The translations under genes were made by a program, and so were the position numbers. Source: Bacteroidota bacterium (lineage in GTDB: Bacteria > Bacteroidota > Ignavibacteria > UBA10030 > UBA6906). Taken from it: 64,000 nucleotides of DNA. Below the pieces are notes generated by a model that saw only the letters and a list, made by a program, of their open reading frames with translations, had not been told where the DNA came from and searched no databases. Where the stretch lies: the NCBI GenBank assembly GCA_030835135.1, contig JAUQWO010000050.1, forward strand, positions 21,931-85,930. The letters are read 5' to 3'. Positions 1 to 8,065 of the stretch are shown piece after piece; positions within the stretch are counted from its first letter, which is position 1; each line of letters begins with the position of its first letter.

Positions 1-62
1 GTCCGGCGCACGGTCCGTGGAGGTCTGCCGGTGGTACCCCGGGTCGTGCTGCACCGGGATAC

Positions 63-1859
63 TTACCTCTTGGTCGGCAGTTCCTGGTCCTTGTACTGCA
101 ACTGATACAACTTGAAGTACAACCCACCCATCGTCAGCAACTCCTGATGCGTCCCCATCTCCCGGATCTCTCCCTTGTGCATCACCAGGATCTTGTTCGC
201 CGACTGGATCGTGGACAACCGGTGGGCGATGACGATCGATGTCCGGCCGTGCAGCAATTTCTTGATCGCTTCCTGGATCACCAGCTCGGTCTCGGTGTCC
301 ACGCTCGACGTCGCTTCATCCAGCACCAGGATGCGCGGATGGTACGCGAGCGCGCGCGCGAACGAAATGAGCTGCTTCTGACCCACCGACAACGTCGCGC
401 CCCGCTCCTTCACCACGCCCGCATACTGTCCGGGCAGATTCTCGATGAACCGGTGCGCCCCAACGACCCGCGCGGCTGCCCGCAACCGGTCCTCCGGAAT
501 CTGCGCATTGCCCAGGCCGATGTTCCCGGCGATGGTGCCGGAGAACAGGAACACATCCTGCAGCACCACGGCCATATGCCTGCGCAGATCGGCCTGCGTC
601 ACCTGCCGGATGTCGATGCCGTCCACCAGGATCTGGCCCCTCTGGATGTCATAGAACCGTGCCAGCAGACTGATGATCGTGGTCTTGCCGGCACCGGTGT
701 GCCCCACGATCGCGACACTCTCGCCGGCGGTGATGGTGAACGACACATTGCGGAGCACCCACTCGGGCTCGGTGCCGTCCTTCGGCTCATTGTACGTGAA
801 CCAGACATTCCGGAACTCGATGTCGCCGCGCACCGTCCCGAGCGCGACCGGCTCCGCGGGGTCGGCCACCTTCGTCGTGTCGTCCAGCAAACGGAAGACG
901 CGCTCGGAACTCGCCATCGCCGTTTGCATGATATTGTACTTCTCGGACAGGTCCCGGATCGGGCGCCAGAACATCTCATTGAATTGCAGGAATGCCATCA
1001 CCGTTCCCACCGTCACCGCGCCATCGAGCGCCTCGATGCCGGCATACCACACGATGAGACCGACAGCGATCGCCCCGATGAGTTCCACGCCGGGGTAGAA
1101 GATCGCATAATACAGGATCGACTTGATGTTCGCGTCGCGGTGCTGCCCGTTGATGCCCGAGAACTGCGCGTACGCCTTCTCCTCGCGATTGAATACCTGG
1201 TCCACCAGCATGCCGGTGATGTGCTCCTGCATGAACGTGTTGATGCGCGCGATGTACAGGCGCACTTCGCGGTATGCCTCGCGTGCCTTCCGGCGGAACA
1301 GGAACGTCCCGTAGAACAACAACGGCAGTACGCTCAGCGAGATCAGCGCCAGCCGCCAGTCCATGGAGAACATGAACGAGAGGATGCCGATGATGGTGAA
1401 GATGTCGCTGAACACCATCACGATGCCCGAGGAGAACATCTCGTTGAGCACTTCGATGTCGTTGGTGACGCGCGTGATGAGCCGCCCGATGGGATTCCGG
1501 TCGAAGTACTTCAGCCCGAGGTGCTGGAGGTGCTCGAAGATCTCCATCCGGAGATCGAAGATGGTCTTCTGTCCGATCCACTGCGTGAGGTAGGCGTTCA
1601 GATACTGGATGAACCCCCGGACGAGCATCAGGGCGCAGAATCCGAGGGTGGTCATCAGCAGCCCGTGCGGATCGCTCGCTTTGATGTCGACGTCCACCGC
1701 CTGCTTGATGAAGTACGGACGCACGGCTTCCATGGCCGACACGGCGATGCTGAGCAGGATGCCCGTGACGACATACCAGCGGTACGGCTTCAGATACTTC
1801 AGGAGCCGCCGCATCAGGGTGCCGTCGTATGCTTTTCCGAGGACTTCGTCTTCCTGCAT
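63..1859 (-). CDS. ABC exporter half-transporter, catalytically competent partner (TM288/MdlB-like)
   Basis: 598-aa half-transporter with an N-terminal six-helix membrane domain (about residues 20-310) and a C-terminal nucleotide-binding domain. Visible motifs are Walker A GHTGAGKTT near residue 386, signature LSVGQ near 491, Walker B LVLDEATSSVD near 511 and the switch histidine in IAHRLSTI. The Walker B glutamate is intact, but the signature is LSVGQ instead of LSGGQ. Its start codon shares one base with the end of the upstream ABC gene, so the two are translationally coupled. The partner has the complementary defect, which is the pattern of heterodimeric exporters with one degenerate ATP site. 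The substrate cannot be told; lipids or drugs are usual for the family. Confidence 0.93.
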   Translation of the reverse strand: MQEDEVLGKAYDGTLMRRLLKYLKPYRWYVVTGILLSIAVSAMEAVRPYFIKQAVDVDIKASDPHGLLMTTLGFCALMLVRGFIQYLNAYLTQWIGQKTIFDLRMEIFEHLQHLGLKYFDRNPIGRLITRVTNDIEVLNEMFSSGIVMVFSDIFTIIGILSFMFSMDWRLALISLSVLPLLFYGTFLFRRKAREAYREVRLYIARINTFMQEHITGMLVDQVFNREEKAYAQFSGINGQHRDANIKSILYYAIFYPGVELIGAIAVGLIVWYAGIEALDGAVTVGTVMAFLQFNEMFWRPIRDLSEKYNIMQTAMASSERVFRLLDDTTKVADPAEPVALGTVRGDIEFRNVWFTYNEPKDGTEPEWVLRNVSFTITAGESVAIVGHTGAGKTTIISLLARFYDIQRGQILVDGIDIRQVTQADLRRHMAVVLQDVFLFSGTIAGNIGLGNAQIPEDRLRAAARVVGAHRFIENLPGQYAGVVKERGATLSVGQKQLISFARALAYHPRILVLDEATSSVDTETELVIQEAIKKLLHGRTSIVIAHRLSTIQSANKILVMHKGEIREMGTHQELLTMGGLYFKLYQLQYKDQELPTKR

Positions 1860-3619
1860 CAGAGGTGCTCGATCTCGTCTTCCAGCAGCTGTTTCCGGTG
1901 CAGCTCGGCGTAGATGCCGTTCTGCGCCACAAGGTGATCGTGCGTGCCGCGCTCGGCGATCCGCCCCTCGTGCAGCACGATGATCATGTCCGCTTCCTTG
2001 ACGGTCGAGATGCGATGACTGATGATGATACTGGTGCGCCCTTTCATCACGCCACGGAGCCGCTTCAGGATCTCTTCTTCGGTATAGGTATCCACCGCCG
2101 ACAGGGCATCATCCAGGATCAGGAGCTTCGGCTGGCGCATGAGCGCCCGCGCGATACTCGTGCGCTGCTTCTGCCCGCCCGACAACGTGATCCCGCGCTC
2201 TCCCAGGATCGTCTCGTATCCATGCGGGAACTCCGTCACATCCTTCCCCAGCTGCGCGATGTCCGCCACCTCCCGCACACCGGCATCACTCCCGCCGTCC
2301 ACACCGTACCGGATGTTCTCCGCGATCGTCTCGGAAAACAGGAAGGTTTCCTGCGGGACGTACCCGATGTTCGACCGGAGCACATCCAGCGGGATCGTCC
2401 GTATGTCGCGGCCGTCCACCAGCAACTCGCCCCCCGTCACATCCATCAGGCGCGGGAGCAGATTCACCAGCGTGCTCTTGCCGGATCCGGTGTACCCGAC
2501 AATGGCCAGCGTGGTCCCCGCCGGCACGCTGAGGGAGATATCAGACAGCGTGTCCCGCTCCGCACCCGAATGACGGAAGGACACGTGCCGGAATTCCAAT
2601 GCGCCCTCCACCGCCGTCACGCTCCGGTCGGTCCCGGGTCCATCGGTGATGTCCGCCGGCGTGTCCATGATCTTCATCAGCCGCCCCATCGACGCCGAAC
2701 CCTGCTGCAACATGTTGATCACCCACCCGAAGGCGATCATCGGCCAGATGAGCATGCCGAGGTACACAAAGAATGCCGTCCAGGTCCCCGGCGTGATCTC
2801 ACCGCTGATCACGCGCATGCCGCCGAAATACATCGTCAGGATGAGCGAAAAACCGATGAGCAGGAACATCAAGGGCCACATGATCGACTGGACACGGGCC
2901 AGGACGAGGTTCTTCGTGAGATAATCCAGACTCAGCGCCCGGAAGAGCCCGATCTCGTACTGCTCACGGACATACGCCTTCACCACCCTGATGCCGGACA
3001 GATTCTCCTGTGCACGTGTGGTCAGTTCCGAGTACGTCGCCTGCCGCGCCTCGAACTTCTGATGCACGATCTTGCCGAGCCGGTACACCGCATACGAAAC
3101 GAACGGGAGCGGGACCAGCGCAAAGAGCGTGAGCTGCCAGTCCAGCGTGACCATCACCGAGATCACCATCACGAACGTCACCAGCGTGTCCGCGGGATAC
3201 ATGATGCCCGGGCCCACGACGTTGCGCACCGCCCCGATGTCGTTGGTGGCATGCGCCATCAGGTCGCCGGTGGGCGTATTCTGAAAGAACGACAGCGAGA
3301 GCTTCTGGATGTGCGCGAGGAAGTCGTTCCGGAGATCGAACTCGATGTGCCGCGATGCGACGATGAGGGTCTGCCGCGTGAGGAACGAGAAGATCCCGGC
3401 GATCACCGAAGTGCCCACGACCGCCGCGGCGTACCACGCAAGGCTGCCCGTCGCCCCCTCCCCCTTCTGGAGCACGGCGTTGAGAACGTCGATCGCACGC
3501 CCGATGAGCAGCGGCTGGACGACGGTGAAAAGATTACTGCTCACGACCGCGATGGCACCGGTCACCAGCAGGCGGCGGTGGCGTCGCAGATACGGGAGCA
3601 GGCGCAGCAGTGGTTTCAA
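1859..3619 (-). CDS. ABC exporter half-transporter with degenerate Walker B (TM287/MdlA-like)
   Basis: 586-aa membrane-plus-ATPase half-transporter. Walker A is GYTGSGKST near residue 375, the signature is a canonical LSGGQ, and Walker B reads LLILDDALSAVD near 501, so the catalytic glutamate is replaced by aspartate. That substitution is known from the degenerate site of heterodimeric exporters such as TM287/288. The gene lies 4 bases downstream of serS in the same transcript direction and overlaps the next ABC gene by one base. The asymmetric motif set in the pair strongly suggests an obligate heterodimer in the inner membrane. Confidence 0.93.
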   Translation of the reverse strand: MKPLLRLLPYLRRHRRLLVTGAIAVVSSNLFTVVQPLLIGRAIDVLNAVLQKGEGATGSLAWYAAAVVGTSVIAGIFSFLTRQTLIVASRHIEFDLRNDFLAHIQKLSLSFFQNTPTGDLMAHATNDIGAVRNVVGPGIMYPADTLVTFVMVISVMVTLDWQLTLFALVPLPFVSYAVYRLGKIVHQKFEARQATYSELTTRAQENLSGIRVVKAYVREQYEIGLFRALSLDYLTKNLVLARVQSIMWPLMFLLIGFSLILTMYFGGMRVISGEITPGTWTAFFVYLGMLIWPMIAFGWVINMLQQGSASMGRLMKIMDTPADITDGPGTDRSVTAVEGALEFRHVSFRHSGAERDTLSDISLSVPAGTTLAIVGYTGSGKSTLVNLLPRLMDVTGGELLVDGRDIRTIPLDVLRSNIGYVPQETFLFSETIAENIRYGVDGGSDAGVREVADIAQLGKDVTEFPHGYETILGERGITLSGGQKQRTSIARALMRQPKLLILDDALSAVDTYTEEEILKRLRGVMKGRTSIIISHRISTVKEADMIIVLHEGRIAERGTHDHLVAQNGIYAELHRKQLLEDEIEHL

Positions 3620-3623
3620 CGGA

Positions 3624-4892
3624 TCAGCCTATCACTTCAAAACCGGTGTACGAATGGAGCGCGGCCGGCACGATGACCTTCCCCTCGGGGGTCTGGTACT
3701 GTTCCAGCAGCGCGGCGACGATGCGCGGCAGCGCCAGCGACGATCCGTTCAGCGTATGGACCATCTCAGGCTTGCCGCCTCCCGCAGGACGGTACCGGAT
3801 ATTGAGCCGGCGCGCCTGATAGGATTCAAAATTACTGACCGATGAGACCTCCAGCCAGCGCTGCTGGCCGACGGACCACACTTCGAGATCGTACTTCTTC
3901 ACCTGGGTGAAGCCCAGATCGCCGGCGCACATCAGCAGGGTACGGTAATGCAAACCCAATTTCTGCAGGAGTTGTTCCGCCGTGGCTCGCATATCTTCCA
4001 GCGCCTGCATCGACCGCGAAGGATGCACCAGATTCACGAGTTCCACCTTGTCGAACTGGTGCAGACGGTTGAGCCCGCGCACGTCCTTCCCGTACGACCC
4101 TGCCTCCCGGCGGAAACATGGCGTGTACGCACACAACTTCACCGGAAGCTGCTCTTCGCCCAGGATCTCGTCCCGGTAGAAATTCGTGACCGGCACCTCG
4201 GCGGTCGGCACCATATAGAACCCATCCAGCGGGGCCACGTACATCTGCCCTTCCTTGTCCGGCAACTGGCCGGTGCCCGTCGCGCTGTCCGCATTCACCA
4301 TCAGCGGCGGCAACAACTCGGTGTACCCCGATGCCTCCGCATGGTCCAGAAAGAACGAGATCAACGCCCGCTCGAGCTTCGCACCCTTCCCGACATACAC
4401 CGGGAAGCCCGCCCCGGTGATCTTCGTCCCACGGTCGAAATCGATCAACCCGAGCGATTTGATGAGGTCCCAGTGCGGCTTCGGCGTAAAATCAATGACG
4501 GGCGGCGCGCCCCAATGTGCGATGGGCTTGTTGTCCTCCGGCGTCCTCCCATCCGGCACCGACGCATCGGGCAGGTTCGGGATCTGCAACATCACCGTGC
4601 GCAGATCCTCTTCAACTCTCTTCAGCTCCTCGTCCAGCGCCTTGATCTCGTCCGCCACCCCGCGCATCTCGGCGATCACGGACGTGGCATCTTCTTTCTT
4701 CGCCTTCATCGCGGCGACCTGCTGCGAGACCGTGTTCTTCCGGCTCTTCAAGGCCTCGCCCTGCTGCACCAGCGCGCGGCGGCGCGCATCGAGACCGATC
4801 GCCGTATCGACGTTCGCAGGGTCTTCGCCCTTGCGGAGGATGCCGGCACGCACCAGGTCGGGTTGTTCACGGAGAAGTCTGATGTCAAGCAT
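3624..4892 (-). CDS. serS: Seryl-tRNA synthetase
   Basis: 422-aa class II aminoacyl-tRNA synthetase that charges tRNA-Ser in the cytoplasm. The N-terminal 110 residues form the long helical coiled-coil arm typical of SerRS (LLREQPDLVRAGI opening, then a Lys/Glu-rich stretch). The catalytic domain has motif 2 around residue 260 (CFRREAGSYGKDVRGLNRLHQF) spread over the usual positions, and motif 3 (ALPRIVAALLEQYQ) near the C-terminus. Length and start match the family. It sits between a sugar-nucleotide reductase gene (33-bp gap) and the ABC exporter pair (4-bp gap). Confidence 0.97.
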   Translation of the reverse strand: MLDIRLLREQPDLVRAGILRKGEDPANVDTAIGLDARRRALVQQGEALKSRKNTVSQQVAAMKAKKEDATSVIAEMRGVADEIKALDEELKRVEEDLRTVMLQIPNLPDASVPDGRTPEDNKPIAHWGAPPVIDFTPKPHWDLIKSLGLIDFDRGTKITGAGFPVYVGKGAKLERALISFFLDHAEASGYTELLPPLMVNADSATGTGQLPDKEGQMYVAPLDGFYMVPTAEVPVTNFYRDEILGEEQLPVKLCAYTPCFRREAGSYGKDVRGLNRLHQFDKVELVNLVHPSRSMQALEDMRATAEQLLQKLGLHYRTLLMCAGDLGFTQVKKYDLEVWSVGQQRWLEVSSVSNFESYQARRLNIRYRPAGGGKPEMVHTLNGSSLALPRIVAALLEQYQTPEGKVIVPAALHSYTGFEVIG

Positions 4893-4925
4893 GGGTCAAC
4901 GCTTTCAGATGGATGAGGTGCGGTC

Positions 4926-5849
4926 CTATTTTCCGGCCCGGACAAGCTGGCTCTTCAACAATGCAAGCCCTTGCTCGACACCGGAGAGTTTCAGCCCGAG
5001 GTCCACTTCGGCCTTCAGGGTGATCAGGCCGGACTTGAGCGGACGTGCCGCGGGCTGGTTCAACTGCGCGGTCTTGATCGGCTGGATCAGCGATGCATCC
5101 AGCCCGAAGGCCCGCGCCAGCGATACGGCAAAATCGAACCGGCTGACGATGTCCTTGCCGGCTATATTATAGATGCCCCTCCGCTTCATCTCCATCGCAC
5201 GGATCAGACCGAAGGCAAGGTCGTCCACCAGCGTCGGATTACCGATCTGATCATCCACGATCCGCACGGTCTGACCTTCACGCAGACTGTTCACCAGCCA
5301 CAGCGCGAAATTCGCCTTGACCCCCTCCGCATAACCGTATAACACCATCGTGCGGGCGACGAAGAACGGGACGTCCGACGTCCGCAGGGCGTTCTCACTC
5401 GCCAGCTTCGACTTCCCGTAATAACTCAGCGGCTCGGGCCTGTCTTCTTCCGTGTACGGGCCGCTCTTCCCGTCGAACACGTAGTCACTCGAGACGTGGA
5501 TGATCGCGGTCGACCGCTTCCGCGCGGCCTCGATCAGATGCTCCACCCCGCCGACATTGATCTTCCAGGCGATCTCCCGCTCGGTCTCGCACGCATCCAC
5601 ATTCGTCATCGCCGCACAATTGATGATGACGTCCGGGTTCACCGACGCGATCAGGTCCTTGACGGCCTTCCGGTTCGTGATATCCGCCTGCAGATACGGG
5701 GCGGCGGGCATCTCACGGACCGGGGCGGATTCCACGGATGTCAGGGTGACATGATAGTTGAACCCACGCAGCAACTGCTCGGCCACCTTCTGCCCCAGGA
5801 GTCCGTTACTCCCCACCACGAGCACACGTTCGACATCCACTGCGTTCAT
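4926..5849 (-). CDS. RmlD-like dTDP-4-dehydrorhamnose reductase / SDR sugar-nucleotide protein
   Basis: 307-aa extended short-chain dehydrogenase of the RmlD substrate-binding family. The NAD(P)-binding GSNGLLGQKV lies at residues 13-22, followed by an acidic patch and the catalytic Tyr-Lys pair in YYGKSK near residue 143. Homologues reduce dTDP-4-keto-L-rhamnose in rhamnose synthesis, but related proteins act on other sugar nucleotides, and no rmlA, B or C is present here, so the substrate is uncertain. Its start overlaps the stop of the upstream PfkB gene by four bases, so the two are coupled. Confidence 0.85.
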   Translation of the reverse strand: MNAVDVERVLVVGSNGLLGQKVAEQLLRGFNYHVTLTSVESAPVREMPAAPYLQADITNRKAVKDLIASVNPDVIINCAAMTNVDACETEREIAWKINVGGVEHLIEAARKRSTAIIHVSSDYVFDGKSGPYTEEDRPEPLSYYGKSKLASENALRTSDVPFFVARTMVLYGYAEGVKANFALWLVNSLREGQTVRIVDDQIGNPTLVDDLAFGLIRAMEMKRRGIYNIAGKDIVSRFDFAVSLARAFGLDASLIQPIKTAQLNQPAARPLKSGLITLKAEVDLGLKLSGVEQGLALLKSQLVRAGK

Positions 5850-6712
5850 TCCGCCCTTCCGGCCGTCGTGCTGCCCTGCGCCGATTCGGCGGCAGCCATG
5901 ATGTTGTGATTCTTCACATAGTGATAGACGAACGCCGCACCGAACATGTCCCCACGCCCGACCGGAGAACCCTCAGGGTCGACGGAAGGCACTGCGAAGT
6001 CCGTCCGGACCACCTTCTTCTGCTCATTCATATACACGCTCACCCCGCGTGCGCCACGGGTGATCAGCACGCCCTTCACGCCCAGCATCAGGATGTGGCC
6101 GACCGCGCGCTCCTCCTCCATCGCCTCCACCGTCAGCCCGGCCACCTCTTCTTCATTCATCTGGATCGTGTCGATCATGAACGCCCACCGCCGCCAGTCC
6201 GGCACCGGTCTGCGAAAGCGCTCGTGACGGTCGTTCACGCCCAGCGTCAGACTGTGCAGGTCCAGGTGCACCGGAATGCTCTCATGGCGCACCGCCATGC
6301 GGATCTCATCCAGGGTATCCAGGGTGATATCCACACCCGACACCATGTTGATCAGGATGCCGTGCACATCCAGATTCGGCTTGATCTTCGCGAACGGTAT
6401 CGGCGGGGCAAGATCGTGCGTGCACGCGACATAGTCGCGCTCATTCTGATAGTAATAGTGCACACGATGCACAGGGGTGTCGTGAAGATACAGACCATCG
6501 GTCTGCACGCCCTGCATCGCCTCGAGGCGCTCGCGCATCGCAGGCAATTCCTTGCGCGTGAGGCCGGCCACCGGGGTGAACGCATCACCGCGGCCCGCAA
6601 GGCCCGACAATGCACTGAGACCGCGCAGGATCCCGCCGGCCTCTTCGCGTTCCGCGCCGTCCGCCATATGGACGACGTCCATCGAGAGGTGACCGATGAT
6701 CAGGAGTTTCAT
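5846..6712 (-). CDS. PfkB-family carbohydrate/nucleoside kinase
   Basis: 288-aa ribokinase-fold protein. It begins MKLLIIGHLSMDVVH, the usual first strand of PfkB kinases. Near residue 262 it has GRGDMFGAAF, the family's anion-hole and catalytic-base motif (normally GAGDxF) with the base aspartate kept but the second glycine context altered. ITRGARGVSVY matches the strand before the ATP-binding loop. Substrate is not predictable from motifs. It overlaps the downstream RmlD-like gene by four bases and follows purE after a 33-bp gap. Confidence 0.85.
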   Translation of the reverse strand: MKLLIIGHLSMDVVHMADGAEREEAGGILRGLSALSGLAGRGDAFTPVAGLTRKELPAMRERLEAMQGVQTDGLYLHDTPVHRVHYYYQNERDYVACTHDLAPPIPFAKIKPNLDVHGILINMVSGVDITLDTLDEIRMAVRHESIPVHLDLHSLTLGVNDRHERFRRPVPDWRRWAFMIDTIQMNEEEVAGLTVEAMEEERAVGHILMLGVKGVLITRGARGVSVYMNEQKKVVRTDFAVPSVDPEGSPVGRGDMFGAAFVYHYVKNHNIMAAAESAQGSTTAGRAE

Positions 6713-6745
6713 GAACGTACCGGGATGGTATGCGTGGGAGGCACC

Positions 6746-7204
6746 TCAGAACCTTGCACCGGCGGCCCGGAACTCACGCAGCCGTGCCGTCAATGATGGT
6801 TCGCCCAGCGCCAGGATCTCGGCGGCAAGCACCGCGGCATTCTTGGCGCCAGCCGAACCGATCGCCACCGTTGCCACGGGGATCCCCGCCGGCATCTGCA
6901 CGATCGCATACAGCGCGTCCACCCCCTTCAATTCCGACCCGGCCAGCGGCACCCCGATCACCGGGAGCGTGGTATACGCCGCGGCGACGCCCGGGAGATG
7001 GGCGGCCATCCCGGCAGCCGCAATGATGAGCGCGTACCCGTTCTCTTCCGCCGACTTCACGAACGCCGCAGTGGCGTCCGGCGTCCGGTGCGCCGAGAGG
7101 ATCTTCAGGTCCCACGGAATGCCGAACTTCGTGAGATAGTCCGTGCACCCCTTCATGACCTCTTCATCGGAAGCGCTGCCCAGAAGGACGGCGACCTTCT
7201 TCAT
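6746..7204 (-). CDS. purE: N5-carboxyaminoimidazole ribonucleotide mutase
   Basis: 152-aa class I PurE, which converts N5-CAIR to CAIR in purine synthesis. It begins MKKVAVLLGSASDEEVMKG, the conserved phosphate-binding SGS-like segment (here GSAS), and has LSAHRTPD, a hallmark of the family, followed by AAAGMAAHLPGV. An upstream in-frame extension exists to 7291, but the conserved start lies at 7204, one base after the stop of the hisA-like gene. Length fits PurE (about 160 aa). purK is not in the window. Confidence 0.95.
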   Translation of the reverse strand: MKKVAVLLGSASDEEVMKGCTDYLTKFGIPWDLKILSAHRTPDATAAFVKSAEENGYALIIAAAGMAAHLPGVAAAYTTLPVIGVPLAGSELKGVDALYAIVQMPAGIPVATVAIGSAGAKNAAVLAAEILALGEPSLTARLREFRAAGARF

Positions 7205-7205
7205 A

Positions 7206-7958
7206 TCACACCTTCGCTGTGTAAGGATAATCCCTGGCTTCACACATGCGCCAGAGCGCCTGACAGGCAAACCTGTTCTGATAGAGGGCACGTCCGATCA
7301 CGACAGAGTCGACACCATATGGCTCCAGCTCCTGGATGCGGAGAAGGTCCTCGAGTCCCCCGACCCCGCCCGATGCGGTGATGCGCAGGCCCGACTTCTG
7401 AGCAAGCTCCTTGATCATCGGCAGGTTCATCCCGCGCATCGTTCCGTCCATGCGAATGTCCGTGTACACCATGCGCGTGAACCCCAGCGCCTTCGCGTTG
7501 AGCGCCACCGTCATCGCTGTCAGCCCCGACGATTCTTCCCAGCCGTTCGTCGCCACGATGCCATCCATCGCATCGATGCCGAGGATGATCCGGCTCGCCG
7601 TGTATGTCTCGATCAGCGAGCGCGCTTCATCCGGATTCTGGATCACCATCGTGCCAACGCGGACACGATACACCCCGAGATCGAATGCCTTCTTCACTTC
7701 GTCGGCATCGCGCAACCCGCCGCCCAGCGCGATCGGAATATCCACCTTCTCCACCATGCGCTTGATGGTCTCGGTGTTCACCAATCGGCCGGCACGCGCA
7801 CCATCGATGTCAGTCACATGGAGCGATTTGGCGTTCTCGAGCCGGCACAGGCGTGCCATGTCTTCGGGGGCATCCGAATATGCGAATCCTTCGACCCCCT
7901 GGACCATCTGGACGGAGCGTCCACCACGTATCTCTATCGCAGGAATAACGAGGATCAT
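7206..7958 (-). CDS. hisA: HisA-like phosphoribosylformimino-AICAR ribotide isomerase
   Basis: 250-aa (beta/alpha)8 barrel with the HisA landmarks: VIPAIEIRGGRSVQMVQG at the start, TDIDGARAG, ALGGGLRD, YTDIRMDGT, ASGGVGGLEDL and VIGRALYQNRF near the end. HisA isomerises ProFAR to PRFAR in histidine synthesis. The first catalytic aspartate of the family (PAID) is a glutamate here (PAIE), while the second (YTDI) is kept. It is separated from other his genes and lies one base upstream of purE, the only other AICAR-related gene nearby. It may be an active HisA or a diverged paralogue with a changed substrate. Confidence 0.85.
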   Translation of the reverse strand: MILVIPAIEIRGGRSVQMVQGVEGFAYSDAPEDMARLCRLENAKSLHVTDIDGARAGRLVNTETIKRMVEKVDIPIALGGGLRDADEVKKAFDLGVYRVRVGTMVIQNPDEARSLIETYTASRIILGIDAMDGIVATNGWEESSGLTAMTVALNAKALGFTRMVYTDIRMDGTMRGMNLPMIKELAQKSGLRITASGGVGGLEDLLRIQELEPYGVDSVVIGRALYQNRFACQALWRMCEARDYPYTAKV

Positions 7959-8065
7959 ATGTTAAACTTGCGTAAAATCCGCCAGATTTTCAAGCCACCC
8001 CTTTTTTCTGAGCGGTTCCCTATGTACCATGTAGGCATACTCTCACAGCCTGGATAGTACGTCCC

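Noticed and set aside
147..1913. Long plus-strand ORF of 588 codons opposite the ABC exporter
   Set aside because: Arg/His/Asp-rich shadow of a well-conserved minus-strand ABC gene; common in GC-rich DNA.
1829..3676. 615-codon plus-strand ORF opposite the second ABC gene
   Set aside because: Same kind of antisense shadow; no recognisable domain.
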